Assembly (NCBI RefSeq): GCF_022637455.1
Contig: NZ_CP093341.1
Coordinates: 1,240,001-1,304,000, forward strand
Length of the DNA stretch: 64,000 nucleotides
Direction: 5' to 3'
Source of the DNA: Lysobacter sp. S4-A87
GTDB taxonomy: Bacteria; Pseudomonadota; Gammaproteobacteria; Xanthomonadales; Xanthomonadaceae
Part shown: positions 8,785-17,729 of the stretch, one piece after another
Numbering within the stretch: the stretch's first letter is position 1
How the letters are laid out: each line of letters begins with the position of its first letter
Notes under the pieces: generated by a model
Databases searched by the model: none
The model's input: the letters and a program-made list of their open reading frames with translations, nothing else
Told to the model about the DNA's origin: nothing
Translations under genes and position numbers: made by a program

Positions 8785-9984
8785 TCAGCGCAGGTCGATC
8801 TGCAGTGCGGCGGCGGCACGCCGTGCGCGTTCGCGTGCCGTGTCGATGTCGTCCGCCAACGCCAGCGTCACCGCAACACGACGGTGGCCTTCGACGCGCG
8901 GCTTGCCGAACAGGCGCAATTGGGTGTCGGACTGCGCCAGCGCCGCATCGACGCCGTCGAACACCGGCACACCGTGGCCTTGCGCCAGCACCGCGCACGA
9001 AGCCGACGGCCCGTACTCGCGGATCGACGGCACCGGCAATCCAAGGATTGCCCGCGCATGCAGGGCAAACTCGCTCAGGTCCTGCGAAGCCAGCGTGACC
9101 AGGCCAGTATCGTGCGGTCGCGGTGAGACTTCGCTGAACCAGACATCATCACCCTTCACGAACAATTCCACCCCGAACACGCCCCAACCGCCCAGGTCAT
9201 CGGTGATGGTGCGGGCGATGCCCTGCGCGCGTGCCAGCGCCTTGGTCGACATCGGCTGCGGCTGCCAGCTCTCGCGGTAGTCGCCATCGCGCTGCAGGTG
9301 GCCGATCGGCGCGCAGAAGGTGGTGCCGCCGACGTGGCGCACCGTCAGCAGCGTGATTTCGTAGTCGAAGTCGACGAAGCCTTCGACGATCACGCGGCCG
9401 GCACCGGCGCGACCGCCGGTCTGCGCGTAGTCCCAGGCCTTGTCGATGCTGTCGGCGTCGCGGACCAGGCTCTGGCCCTTGCCCGACGACGACATCACCG
9501 GCTTGACCACGCACGGCAGGCCGATCGCGGCGACGGCGGCACGGTAGTCCTCGAGCGTGTCGACGAACTTGTACGGCGAGGTCGGCAAGGCCAGGGTCTC
9601 GGCTGCGAGTCGGCGGATGCCCTCGCGATCCATGGTCAGGCGCGCGGCGCGCGCGGTCGGGATCACCCGCGTCTGCGTGCCGCGTTCGCCGAACTCGCGT
9701 TCAAGGTCGACCAGGGTCTGGGTATGGATCGCCTCGATCTCCGGCACGATCAGGTGCGGACGCTCCAGCGCGACCAGCGCGCGGATCGCAGCACCGTCGA
9801 GCATGTCCAGGACGTGGCTGCGGTGCGCCACCTGCATCGCCGGCGCGTCGGCATAACGGTCGGCGGCAATGACCTCGACACCGAAACGCTGCAGTTCGAT
9901 CGCCACCTCCTTGCCGAGCTCGCCGGAACCGAGCAGGAGCACGCGGTATGCATGCGGGGACAGGGGCGTGCCAAGGGTGATCAT
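8785..9984 (-). CDS. purT: Formate-dependent phosphoribosylglycinamide formyltransferase PurT
   Basis: ATP-grasp enzyme making formyl-GAR from GAR, formate and ATP, an alternative to folate-dependent PurN in purine synthesis. The 399 residues match the family length. Seen: N-terminal preATP-grasp [18 protein letters not shown], the glycine-rich loop SSSGKGQS, and the ATP-grasp metal region [25 protein letters not shown], which is highly specific for PurT. The start [14 protein letters not shown] is the first that yields the family N-terminus. Leads a two-gene minus-strand unit. Confidence 0.95.
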   Translation of the reverse strand: MITLGTPLSPHAYRVLLLGSGELGKEVAIELQRFGVEVIAADRYADAPAMQVAHRSHVLDMLDGAAIRALVALERPHLIVPEIEAIHTQTLVDLEREFGERGTQTRVIPTARAARLTMDREGIRRLAAETLALPTSPYKFVDTLEDYRAAVAAIGLPCVVKPVMSSSGKGQSLVRDADSIDKAWDYAQTGGRAGAGRVIVEGFVDFDYEITLLTVRHVGGTTFCAPIGHLQRDGDYRESWQPQPMSTKALARAQGIARTITDDLGGWGVFGVELFVKGDDVWFSEVSPRPHDTGLVTLASQDLSEFALHARAILGLPVPSIREYGPSASCAVLAQGHGVPVFDGVDAALAQSDTQLRLFGKPRVEGHRRVAVTLALADDIDTARERARRAAAALQIDLR

Positions 9985-10061
9985 GTGGGGTCCGGGCGAA
10001 GGGCTGGCGGCCAGTTTATGGGGACTGGGTGAAAAGGTCTGCACGCATCTGCCCGGGCGGT

Positions 10062-10090
10062 CCCTTGCGGCCCATTGCGGCCCATTGCGG
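10062..10090. repeat. 10-bp direct repeat upstream of purT
   Basis: Two exact copies of cccattgcgg preceded by a shortened copy cccttgcgg, in the 232-bp gap between divergent purT and the plus-strand lipoprotein gene. It could be a binding site array or simple slippage; no known regulator motif was recognised. Confidence 0.5.
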
Positions 10091-10216
10091 ACACGAGGAC
10101 CGGCCCGTGGCAGGCAACGGCCGTGCACGCCGCGATAACAACGGCAACCCACTGGCGGTTCGCAGTTTGTCGTCGCCGCCTTTGTCGGGCTGCAAAACGC
10201 ATGCCATCCTGTGCCG

Positions 10217-11176
10217 ATGTCCGGCCCCGCCCCCGCCTCCTCAGCCGCGCAACGAATCGTCCTCGCCCTCACCTGCGCGTTGGTACTCGCCTGCGCGGTG
10301 GCCCTGGCGGGCTGCGCCGATGAAAGTCCGGATCCCGTCGACGAGGGTCGCGGCACGCATCTCGCCGGCGTGATGCTCGACCCGCAACTGGACGAGATCA
10401 GCGGCATGGCCGCGTCGCGTCGCCATCGCGACGTGCTGTGGATGCTCGACGACGGCGGCAATCCCGAGCGGCTGTTCGCGGTCAGCACCAGCGGCACGCG
10501 CCTGGCGACGCTGCGCGTGGAAGGCGTGACCAAGACCGACTGGGAGGACATGGCGTCCTTCCAGCTCGACGGCCGCAACTACCTGCTGCTTGCCGACACC
10601 GGCGACAACGGTGGACTGCGCCGAAGCCTGCAGTTGCACATCGTCGAGGAGCCGGCGCGAATCGAGAACGCGCGCTTGCGACCGGCGTGGTCGATCGCGT
10701 TCCGATGGCCCGACGGCGCACGCGATTGCGAAGCCGTCGCGGTGGATGCGGAAAGCCGCCAGGTGTTGCTGATATCGAAGCGTCGACAACCGCCGGAGCT
10801 GTTCTCGTTGCCGCTGCATCCACGCGGCACCGCGCTGCAGACCGCGCACAAGCTCGGCACGTTGGCCGGCGTTCCGCAGGCCGACGCCAACACGCTGCGG
10901 CGCAATCCACAGCGCGCACGCCTGGACAGCCAGGTGACCGCCGCAGACCTGTCGCCTGACGGGCGCACGCTGGCCGTGATGACCTATCGCTGGCTGCTGC
11001 TTTACCCGCGCGAGGCACGCGAGGACTGGGGCCAGGCCGTCGCGCGCGCGCCCAGGTTCGAGCCGCTGCCATGGCTGCCCCAGGCCGAGGCGCTGGCGTG
11101 GAGCCGCGACGGTCGCCACCTTTACGCCACCGGCGAGTTCATTCCGGCGCCGCTGTACCGCATCACTCCGGGCTGA
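10217..11176 (+). CDS. Propeller-like lipoprotein of unknown function
   Basis: A 319-residue exported lipoprotein: hydrophobic stretch then lipobox LAGC with Cys33. The mature part has repeated strand-turn patterns typical of beta-propellers, such as [48 protein letters not shown] and [16 protein letters not shown]. No catalytic residues were recognised. ATG at 10217 is preferred over an in-frame GTG two codons earlier. Divergent from purT across a repeat-bearing gap. Confidence 0.75.
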   Translation: MSGPAPASSAAQRIVLALTCALVLACAVALAGCADESPDPVDEGRGTHLAGVMLDPQLDEISGMAASRRHRDVLWMLDDGGNPERLFAVSTSGTRLATLRVEGVTKTDWEDMASFQLDGRNYLLLADTGDNGGLRRSLQLHIVEEPARIENARLRPAWSIAFRWPDGARDCEAVAVDAESRQVLLISKRRQPPELFSLPLHPRGTALQTAHKLGTLAGVPQADANTLRRNPQRARLDSQVTAADLSPDGRTLAVMTYRWLLLYPREAREDWGQAVARAPRFEPLPWLPQAEALAWSRDGRHLYATGEFIPAPLYRITPG

Positions 11177-11249
11177 CTGGATGAGCGGGCGCGCGACATT
11201 GGACTACGTCATCCCGTTGCTGGTGGCCGCAAGCAACCTGCCGGCCTTC

Positions 11250-11285
11250 GACCGCATTGACCCCTTCGACCCCATCGACCCCATC
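11250..11285. repeat. 9-bp tandem repeat
   Basis: Four units of gaccccatc type (gaccgcatt, gaccccttc, gaccccatc, gaccccatc) just upstream of the DUF4177 small gene. Probably slippage-generated; it ends about 24 bp before the ATG, so it lies in the leader of that gene. Confidence 0.6.
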
Positions 11286-11308
11286 CACCTATTGATGAGG
11301 AACCCGCC

Positions 11309-11488
11309 ATGAGCCAACGCTGGACCTACGAAATCGTGGAAATCGTGCCGAGGATGCTCGGCCCTGCCGTCAGCGAGCGGCTGCAGGAAGAACTCAACCG
11401 CCTCGGCGAGGACGGCTGGGAGCTGGTCTCGGTGATGGCCGTCACCCCGTTCGACCATCTGCGCGCGGTGCTGAAGAAGCCTGCCTGA
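11309..11488 (+). CDS. Small DUF4177 family protein
   Basis: A 59-residue protein starting MSQRWTYEIVEIV and ending VLKKPA. The layout, an N-terminal W-Y-E strand followed by LNRLGEDGWELVSVM, is the DUF4177 signature (small ferredoxin-like single domain of unknown role). A plausible ribosome site, atgagg, lies 8 bp before the ATG. It is followed 91 bp later by the M15 peptidase gene. Confidence 0.75.
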   Translation: MSQRWTYEIVEIVPRMLGPAVSERLQEELNRLGEDGWELVSVMAVTPFDHLRAVLKKPA

Positions 11489-11579
11489 ATTGCCGCCGGA
11501 GACGCTCCGCGGGCCGGCATCGGCGTGGGCGTCGCGTGCGGCGTGGCATCGACCGGCCCGGCCCGCTAACCTGCACGCC

Positions 11580-12380
11580 ATGCGCGGCCAGCCCCGAATC
11601 CTGATCAACACGCCCGAGATCGAACTCTGGCCGGGCGGGCTGTTGCGTGCCCGCAGCAATTTCGACGCGCGTGCGCTGGCCCGCGCCCGCCATGTCCTGC
11701 GCCGCAAGCGCGATGGCCAATACCTCGCCCTCGACCTGCCCGAAGGCCTGCTGGCGCTGGTCCCGCACCTGCGCCGCGAGCCCGGGCTGGATGCCGCGCT
11801 CGATGCCATCGACGCACCGCCCACGCATCTGCGCGCCGGCATCGAGCACGTCCGCGAACTGCCGCTGGACCGCCTCGAGGAGCGTTTGCAGTCGCTCGGC
11901 CTGGATGGCGACTACGGCGAGCGCACCGGCCTGGAACTGGTGGCCGAACCCGACTGGCTCGCGCTCGCCGGTTTCGATCGCTACCGCCGTCCGCTGTGGC
12001 TGCACGTGGAGGCCGCGCGCGCCTGGTCGCACCTGCGCGAAGCGGCGCTGCGCGAAGGCGTGGTGCTCGAAGCCATCTCCGGTTACCGCAGCCACGATTA
12101 CCAGCTGGGCATCTTCGAGCGAAAGCTCGGCCGCGGCCTGAGCGTCGAGGAAATCCTCACCGTCAATGCCGCGCCCGGCTACAGCGAGCACCATTCCGGC
12201 CTGGCGCTGGACATCGGCGCGCCGGACGAGCCTCCGGCCGAAGAGTCGTTCGAAGCCACGCCCGCGTTTGCCTGGTTGCGCGACAACGCCGAGGGCTATG
12301 GGTTCGTGATGAGCTACCCGCGCGACAACCCGCACGGCATCGTCTACGAGCCGTGGCACTGGCGCTACCGGGCCGGGTAG
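11580..12380 (+). CDS. M15B D-alanyl-D-alanine carboxypeptidase (VanY-like)
   Basis: Zinc carboxypeptidase trimming peptidoglycan stem peptides. The 266 residues carry the VanY motifs: SGYRSHDYQ near 167, SEHHSGLALDIG near 201 (His and Asp zinc ligands) and PWHWRY near 258 (third ligand His). The N-terminal 100 residues are unrelated to the catalytic domain. No signal peptide is visible from this start or from the longer in-frame start at 11490, which is odd for a periplasmic-acting enzyme; a cytoplasmic recycling role is possible. Confidence 0.87.
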   Translation: MRGQPRILINTPEIELWPGGLLRARSNFDARALARARHVLRRKRDGQYLALDLPEGLLALVPHLRREPGLDAALDAIDAPPTHLRAGIEHVRELPLDRLEERLQSLGLDGDYGERTGLELVAEPDWLALAGFDRYRRPLWLHVEAARAWSHLREAALREGVVLEAISGYRSHDYQLGIFERKLGRGLSVEEILTVNAAPGYSEHHSGLALDIGAPDEPPAEESFEATPAFAWLRDNAEGYGFVMSYPRDNPHGIVYEPWHWRYRAG

Positions 12381-12392
12381 TTCCGGCGCCGC

Positions 12393-12791
12393 CTACTCCT
12401 TGTCGAGGCGTATCCGCGTGCCCTTGACCGTCTGCTGCACGACAGTCAGCTCGAAGTTGGCGTCACCCAGGTGCTTCTTGACCAGCACGTCCTCACCGTC
12501 GTCGACCTCGACCCGGTAGGCGTCGCCCAGTTTCGCCCGCATCGCGTCGCGGATCAGGCCGGCGACATGGTTCTCGCCGGCGTTCTTTGGCACCGGCACG
12601 CTGACATCGACGGGCTGGCCGTTGACCGGGGCGATGCGGAACACGACGACGCCATCAGTGTCGGCGTCGCTGCTGACCTGGATGCGCCACTTGTTGGACG
12701 GGCTGGCCAATGCGATCGCGGATGCGAACAACAGCACCCAGGATGCAACCATCGTCCACTTCTTCGGGGCGCTACGGTCCTGCATTCGCAT
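12393..12791 (-). CDS. Exported hypothetical protein
   Basis: A 132-residue protein with a signal peptide (KKWTMVASWVLLFASAIALA, cut near ALA/SP). The mature part of about 100 residues is charged and mixed alpha/beta, with no recognised family. A strong ribosome site (ggaggt) sits 5 bp before the ATG; a second ATG two codons later is possible. It converges on the M15 gene with 12 bp between stops, and no terminator hairpin is visible there. Confidence 0.75.
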   Translation of the reverse strand: MRMQDRSAPKKWTMVASWVLLFASAIALASPSNKWRIQVSSDADTDGVVVFRIAPVNGQPVDVSVPVPKNAGENHVAGLIRDAMRAKLGDAYRVEVDDGEDVLVKKHLGDANFELTVVQQTVKGTRIRLDKE

Positions 12792-12945
12792 GGCACACCT
12801 CCCTCGTCGGCATGGAGAACAGGCAGCGCGCGTCGCCCCGGGGCCGACTGCGTGCTGCGCCGCGGCCATCCAAGCTCCCCGGACGCCGCTGACGGCCCAT
12901 CTTCCCGCAGGGCGCGTCAAGACGATCTTGATGTCTGCCGCCTGC

Positions 12946-13620
12946 TCAGTCCTGGGAGCGTCGGGTGGATGTCTTTGCCGGGCTGTCCAGATCAGCGATC
13001 TTCCACAGGTACAGGCTGGCGTAGGTCCGGTACGGCCCCCAGCGCTCGCCCACTGCGGCCAGTTCCTTCGGCGTCGGCATGACGTCCAGGCCATCCACCG
13101 ACTGGGCGCCCTTGCGCACGCCCAGGTCGTCGACCGGCAGGACGTCGGGCCGGCCCAGTCGGAACATCAGCATCATCTCGACGGTCCAGCGGCCGATGCC
13201 GCGGACCGGCACCAGCGCGGCGATGATCGCGTCGTTGTCCATCAGGCTCATGCGGCGCAGGTCGGGTATCTCGCCGCGCGCCTCGCGTGCAGCCAGATCG
13301 CGCAGCGCCAGCGACTTGTTGCCGGACACGCCGCAGGCACGCAACGCCGCATCGTCGATGCGGTCGAGGGTGTCGCAGTGGAAGCGCGTGCTCGCGATCG
13401 CCGCTTCGACGCGGCCGACGATCGTCGCCGCCGCCTTGCCGCTGAGCTGCTGGTAAAGGATCGCGCGCGCCAGGGCATCGACGGGATCGAAGGATTTGCG
13501 CCAGCGCGGATCCGGCGCCAGCGGGCCGATCCTGCGCATCCACCTGGCCAGCTTGCGATCGCGCTTGAGCAGGTGCGCGTGGGCCGCCTCGGTGTCGAAT
13601 CCGCGCGAATAGCGTGGCAT
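12946..13620 (-). CDS. DNA-3-methyladenine glycosylase II (HhH-GPD, AlkA-type)
   Basis: Base-excision repair glycosylase removing alkylated purines. The 224-residue protein is a lone HhH-GPD domain: AILYQQLSGKAAATI at 53-67, the hairpin LVPVRGIGRWTVEMM at 136-150, and the catalytic Asp164/Asp165 in VLPVDDLGV. The E. coli AlkA N-terminal domain is absent, as in the short AlkA/MagIII-like forms. No Fe-S cysteines follow, which argues against an Nth/MutY type. One bp separates its start from the DUF423 stop, so they form an operon. Confidence 0.9.
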   Translation of the reverse strand: MPRYSRGFDTEAAHAHLLKRDRKLARWMRRIGPLAPDPRWRKSFDPVDALARAILYQQLSGKAAATIVGRVEAAIASTRFHCDTLDRIDDAALRACGVSGNKSLALRDLAAREARGEIPDLRRMSLMDNDAIIAALVPVRGIGRWTVEMMLMFRLGRPDVLPVDDLGVRKGAQSVDGLDVMPTPKELAAVGERWGPYRTYASLYLWKIADLDSPAKTSTRRSQD

Positions 13621-13621
13621 G

Positions 13622-13987
13622 TCAGCGCCGGAGTGCGTCAGCCGCGTACAGCAGCCACGCCAGGATCATCAGGCTGCCGCCGAACGGCGCCAACGCCGTG
13701 GCGGTGCCGAACAGAACCGCCGCAGCCAGGCTGCCCGAGAACAGCAGCGTGCCGAGCAGCAATGCCGAAACCGCCACCAGCGTGAGTTTCCGCCGCAGGT
13801 GCGGCGCCAGTGCAACCAGCGCGATGCCATGGCCGAACGCGAATAGCGCCGCCGAGTACAGCCGATGCTGCGCGCCCGCGTCGACGGCGTGCGCCGCGTA
13901 GGCCGACAAGGCGACGGACAGGGCCGCCAGGACGGCGCCGGTGGCGGTCAGAAGACGGGTGGCCAGCGCGGAGGGATTGGCATTCAT
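13622..13987 (-). CDS. DUF423 membrane protein
   Basis: A 121-residue protein with four predicted membrane segments, the YgdD/DUF423 layout: LLTATGAVLAALSVALSAYAAHA, then ALFAFGHGIALVALA, VAVSALLLGTLLFSGSL and PFGGSLMILAWLLYA. Function unknown across the family. The start MNANPSALATRLL is chosen over one ten codons upstream because the family begins there. Directly precedes the glycosylase gene. Confidence 0.85.
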   Translation of the reverse strand: MNANPSALATRLLTATGAVLAALSVALSAYAAHAVDAGAQHRLYSAALFAFGHGIALVALAPHLRRKLTLVAVSALLLGTLLFSGSLAAAVLFGTATALAPFGGSLMILAWLLYAADALRR

Positions 13988-14093
13988 GCGGAAGTCGACA
14001 GATGGACGCCCCGTCACGATATCAGCCAGTCGCTGCCTCGCCAGAGCAACGTCACGGGGTCCCTGCCTTCACCGGGATGACGAAGCGTCTATC

Positions 14094-14238
14094 GACGAAG
14101 ACCATGCAATGACTCGCCGAAGCGTCGTCCGCTGGGCCGGGGATTGCTCCGCAGCGGGACATGGATGTCCCGCGCCCCGCATTCGGACAGGATGTCCGAC
14201 TAAGGGGCGGAGCAATCCCCGGCCCAGCGGATGACGCC
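14094..14238. repeat. Long palindromic dispersed element, copy 1
   Basis: Conserved head gacgaagaccatgcaatgac then tcgccgaagcgtc, followed by a nested structure: outer perfect 23-bp arms (14130-14152 and 14207-14229), an inner 9-bp hairpin gcgggacat-gg-atgtcccgc (14154-14173) and a 6-bp hairpin cggaca/tgtccg (14184-14198). The copy at 35172-35308 shares the head, the inner hairpin and the gacaggatgtc string but has different outer arms. Confidence 0.8.
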
Positions 14239-14260
14239 CATCCGAAGGCACGCCCCCCAA

Positions 14261-14293
14261 AACAAAACGCGCCGCGGAAATCCGCGGCGCGTT
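14261..14293 (-). terminator. Rho-independent terminator of the SRPBCC gene
   Basis: Perfect 13-bp stem aacgcgccgcgga/tccgcggcgcgtt with a 2-nt loop, followed on the minus strand by a T-rich tail (ttttgtttt). It lies about 33 bp past the stop of the SRPBCC/GyrI-like gene. Confidence 0.88.
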
Positions 14294-14325
14294 CTGGTTT
14301 ACAGCCGTTGCGTCTAGAGCGCGTC

Positions 14326-15402
14326 TTACTTGACGGCCCAGAACACGTCGTACTCGCCGTCTTCGGTGAAGCCGGCAGCGACGCCGCCCTTCCACGACTC
14401 GTACGGGCGCTCGACGGTCTCGTAACCGTGGGTCAGCGCCCAGCCACGCAGGGCGTCGCGCACCTTCGCCAGGTTGGCCATGTGGCCCTTGAACGACGGC
14501 ACCACGGCGACCTTCGCCGGCTCGTTGTAGACGGCCACGACCGGACCTTCGACCTTCACGTCCAGCTTGGCCGTCTCATCGGTCGAGCCGACCTTGCGGA
14601 CCGGCTGGGCGACGTCGAAGGAGTAGATATCGGAACCGAACTCGTTGGTGACGATGCGGACCGGACCGGCCGGCTCAAGACCGTTGGCGGCCATGACCTT
14701 CTTGATCCACTCCATGTTGCTGTTGATCTGGCCCATCACCTTGTCGTTGGTGCGCTCGACGGCGGCGGTCACGACCAGCAGGTTCTCGGCCGGACGCTCC
14801 ACCAGCTTCGGCGCCTTGGCCGGATCGTCCTTGCTCAGCTCGGCGTAGTCGTAGTTCGGCACGGCGGCGAGCATGTTGCTCAGGCGGCCCAGGCCCATCT
14901 TCATGTCTTCGCCGACGTTGCTGCTGACATACAGGCCAGCGTAGCGACCGATCAGGTTCCAGCCGTAGTCCACGTCGTAGGTCTGCGAGATCTCGACGTT
15001 ACGACCACCGCGGCCGGTCGGCTTGAGCGTGAACACGGTGCGCTTGTTCTTGCCCGGCTCGATGTCGTTCAGGGCATAGGCGATGCGCTTGCCCGGGACG
15101 CTCTCGGTGATTTCCCAGCTGCCCTGGCGCAGACCCTTCTCCTTGGAGTCGTAGTCCATGCGGGCGCCGACGCCCGATTCCGGGCCGGAGAACTTCAGCT
15201 GCATCTTCGGATCGCGCAGGACCAGCGGGTTCCAGTCCTTGAAGCGGCGCAGGCTGTTAAGGGTGTCGAAAACAATCGTAACTTTGCGGTTGGTTTCAAC
15301 CGAGTGCTGCAAATGACGGCTTGACGGCAGCGCGATGCCTACGATGAGGAACAGCGCGGCGACAATCGCCAAGGAAATCAAAATCTCGATCAGACGGGTC
15401 AT
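14326..15402 (-). CDS. Membrane-anchored SRPBCC plus GyrI-like domain protein
   Basis: A 358-residue protein with an N-terminal membrane segment (LIEILISLAIVAALFLIVGIAL, 4-25). Residues about 33-180 form an SRPBCC (polyketide cyclase/START-like) ligand pocket, including FDTLNSLRRFKDWNPL and GSWEITESVPGKRIAYAL. The last 160 residues resemble the GyrI-like small-molecule-binding domain. Two ligand-binding folds behind a membrane anchor suggest binding or sensing of a hydrophobic molecule in the periplasm, but no enzyme motif is seen. A good ribosome site (ggagaaacctga) precedes the ATG. Confidence 0.78.
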   Translation of the reverse strand: MTRLIEILISLAIVAALFLIVGIALPSSRHLQHSVETNRKVTIVFDTLNSLRRFKDWNPLVLRDPKMQLKFSGPESGVGARMDYDSKEKGLRQGSWEITESVPGKRIAYALNDIEPGKNKRTVFTLKPTGRGGRNVEISQTYDVDYGWNLIGRYAGLYVSSNVGEDMKMGLGRLSNMLAAVPNYDYAELSKDDPAKAPKLVERPAENLLVVTAAVERTNDKVMGQINSNMEWIKKVMAANGLEPAGPVRIVTNEFGSDIYSFDVAQPVRKVGSTDETAKLDVKVEGPVVAVYNEPAKVAVVPSFKGHMANLAKVRDALRGWALTHGYETVERPYESWKGGVAAGFTEDGEYDVFWAVK

Positions 15403-15553
15403 TCAGGTTTCTCCGAGGGCCGGCACCCGGTCGGACCGGGACACAGACCCGCAATCGTATCAAGGAAGCTGCGGGCGGTGTAGGACGGCGGCAACACAAA
15501 AGCGTGCCGGACAGGGCCATTGGCCCCCGCAGGCGGCCGGCCAGCGCCCAGCC

Positions 15554-15583
15554 GTAGCCCGGGTAAGCGCAGCGCACCCGGGG
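15554..15583. repeat. GTAGCCCGGGTAAG dispersed repeat, copy A
   Basis: A 30-bp sequence beginning gtagcccgggtaagcg and ending cgcacccgggg, lying 62 bp past the stop of the response-regulator gene. Same class as 20253-20326, 61905-61998 and 63629-63658. This copy has gcgcagcgc in place of gcgaagcgc. Confidence 0.85.
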
Positions 15584-15644
15584 TGCCCGCATCGCCCCCC
15601 GGGCCCCCGGATCCAATCCAGGCACCCGGGTCACCCCATCAACC

Positions 15645-16286
15645 TCAGACCAGCTGCAACTCGAAGGCCTTCAGCACGGCGCGGGTGCGGTCACGCACGC
15701 CCAGCTTGGACAGGATGTTGGAGACGTGGTTCTTGATCGTGCCCTCGGCCACGCCCAGCGAATTGGCAATCTCCTTGTTGGAGAAACCACCCGCCATCAG
15801 GCGCAGGATCTCGGTCTCGCGCTCGGTCAGCGGATCGGGGCGATCGAGGCTGACAAAGTCGTTGCGCATGTGCTCCAGCCCGGACAACAGGCGCTGGGTC
15901 ACCGCCGGCTGCATCAGCGAGCCGCCGTCGGCCACCGCCTGGATCGCGCTGACCAGTTGCTCCAGCGAGACGTCCTTGAGCAGGTAGCCCTTGGCACCGG
16001 CCTTCAGGCCAGCCAGCACCAGCTGGTCGTCGTCGAAGGTCGTCAGGATGATCGTCGGCGGCAGGCTGTTGGTGCGTGCCAGTGCCTGCAGCGCCTCCAG
16101 TCCCGACATCACCGGCATGCGCATGTCCATCAGGACCACGTCGGGATTGATCTGCGGAATCAGCTCCACCGCATGACGGCCGTCGCCGGCCTCTCCCACC
16201 ACTTCGATCCCCTCGGCCAGCGACAACAGGGAACGAACCCCCTGCCGCACCAGTGTCTGGTCGTCGACTATCAACACACGGATCAT
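15645..16286 (-). CDS. NarL/LuxR-family response regulator
   Basis: A 213-residue two-component regulator. The receiver domain has VDDQ at 7-10, phospho-acceptor Asp54 (VLMDMRMP) and the conserved Lys in GYLLKD. The C-terminal LuxR helix-turn-helix is LTERETEILRLMAGG to GTIKNHVSNILSKLGVRDR. Its start overlaps the kinase stop by 4 bp (ATGA), so translation is coupled. The start MIRVLIVDD is preferred over one six codons upstream. Resembles the DesR/LiaR group that responds to membrane or envelope state. Confidence 0.92.
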   Translation of the reverse strand: MIRVLIVDDQTLVRQGVRSLLSLAEGIEVVGEAGDGRHAVELIPQINPDVVLMDMRMPVMSGLEALQALARTNSLPPTIILTTFDDDQLVLAGLKAGAKGYLLKDVSLEQLVSAIQAVADGGSLMQPAVTQRLLSGLEHMRNDFVSLDRPDPLTERETEILRLMAGGFSNKEIANSLGVAEGTIKNHVSNILSKLGVRDRTRAVLKAFELQLV

Positions 16287-17479
16287 GCGATGACTCCTTC
16301 GCAAGCAGCGGCCGCAGCCGCCGAGGCCGGCAACGTCAGGTGCAGGCAGAAGCCTGCTTCCGGCCGGGTTTCGATTCTAAGGTCGCCGCCGTGCTGCTGC
16401 AGCCGTTCGCGCATTCCGCGAAGGCCGTTACCGGCGACGAAAGTGTCCGCACCATGGCCATCGTCGCGCGCGCTCATCACGATGCAATCGCTACGGCGGC
16501 CGGCGTTGATCCACAGATTGCGGGCGCCGGCATGGCGCACCGCGTTGGTGATGATTTCCTGCGTGCAGCGCAGCATGACATGGGCGCGCTCCGGATCGTC
16601 CAGGGTCAGCGGCGTCTCGATATCCATGTGGATCTCGAGCGCGGGCACGTTCTCGGCCAGCGGCAGCAACGCCGCGCCCAGGTCGATCGCCCCGCCTTCG
16701 CGCAACTGGCTTACGGCTTCGCGCACGTCGGTCAACAGCAGGCGCGCCAGGGTGTGGGCCTGCTGCACGTGTTCCTTGACCCGCCCCTCTGACAGATGGC
16801 CGGCCACCTCCAGGTTCAGGCTCAGCGCGGTCAGGTGGTGGCCGAGCAGGTCGTGCAGCTCGCGCGAGATGCGGGTGCGCTCGTTGACGCGCACGCTCTC
16901 GCCCAGCAGGGCGCGGGTGGCACGCAGCTCGGCGTTGAGGCGGCGCTGCTCTTCGCGCGCCTCGGCCTGCTGGCGGGCGACCAGGGCGGTGACGAAGACC
17001 AGGCTGGAGAAGCCCATGTAGGCCAGCGACTGCAGCACCGCCAGGATCGGCGGGAAATCCAGGGCGCCGACAAACACCGGGATGATCGCGACGTTGCCGC
17101 AGATCAGCCAGACCAGGCCGAAGCGGACCGGCATCAGCCACGGCAGCAAACCGGCCACGACCATCAGCAGGATGCTGCCCAGGCCGGTGCCGGAGAAGTA
17201 GCCAACGCCAATGGCGCAGGCGGTCAGGACCAGCAGCAGGCCGTGGTCGACCACGCCCGGGCGGCGCTGGCCGAGCTGGCGGGTGATCCACCAGTAGACC
17301 GCGCCGAAGGTGAGGTAGACCGAGAGCCAGCGCAGCACCTGAAGGGTCGGCGGGCCTTCGGCGTCCGGCGCCAGCAGGGTCGGGTCGAGCCAGACGTTGA
17401 GCAGCCAGAGGCCTACCGCGCCCCAGGTGAACAGGCCCGCGTAGCGCAGCAGTCGAGTGTGATTCAGGCGGGCGAGCAT
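16283..17479 (-). CDS. DesK-type sensor histidine kinase
   Basis: A 398-residue membrane kinase. About five to six membrane segments fill residues 12-168, leaving almost no periplasmic domain, as in DesK, which reads membrane fluidity. The HisKA_3 motif ELHDLLGHHLTALSLNLE places the phospho-acceptor at His209. The ATPase has EIITNAVRHAGA (N box), DDGHGAD and GNGLRGMRERL (G boxes). Cognate of the overlapping response regulator. The signal sensed is inferred only from architecture. Confidence 0.9.
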   Translation of the reverse strand: MLARLNHTRLLRYAGLFTWGAVGLWLLNVWLDPTLLAPDAEGPPTLQVLRWLSVYLTFGAVYWWITRQLGQRRPGVVDHGLLLVLTACAIGVGYFSGTGLGSILLMVVAGLLPWLMPVRFGLVWLICGNVAIIPVFVGALDFPPILAVLQSLAYMGFSSLVFVTALVARQQAEAREEQRRLNAELRATRALLGESVRVNERTRISRELHDLLGHHLTALSLNLEVAGHLSEGRVKEHVQQAHTLARLLLTDVREAVSQLREGGAIDLGAALLPLAENVPALEIHMDIETPLTLDDPERAHVMLRCTQEIITNAVRHAGARNLWINAGRRSDCIVMSARDDGHGADTFVAGNGLRGMRERLQQHGGDLRIETRPEAGFCLHLTLPASAAAAAACEGVIA

Positions 17480-17729
17480 GTCGGCATGCTAACTGCATCA
17501 AGGGCCTGGGGAGCCGTCCGAAAGTCATGCTGGAGCAAACGGGGCGAAATTGATGTCCACCCGGGCAGGCATTCCGACCGGCGGGGATGGCCGGCCACCC
17601 CCGCGTCTACCCCCGCGCCTCCCGTTCGCCCTGCATTTCGTGCCGCCGGTCGCCCATGCGTGACGGCCATGCGATAATCGCCCGGCCGGACGTGCCATGC
17701 GTCCGGTTTACGAAATACTGGAGCCCGGA

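Larger units (their letters stand above)
13988..14325. other. 338-bp gene-free region with repeat element and terminator
   Basis: No coding sequence is supported here. It holds a fragment resembling the REP class (caccgggatgacga near 14071), one full copy of a long palindromic element (14094-14238) and the terminator of the SRPBCC gene (14261-14293). It separates two minus-strand units. Confidence 0.7.

Noticed and set aside
17673-17678. GATAAT as promoter -10 for the GNAT-min operon
   Set aside because: The hexamer is well placed but no acceptable -35 element lies 16-18 bp upstream, so it is not called.
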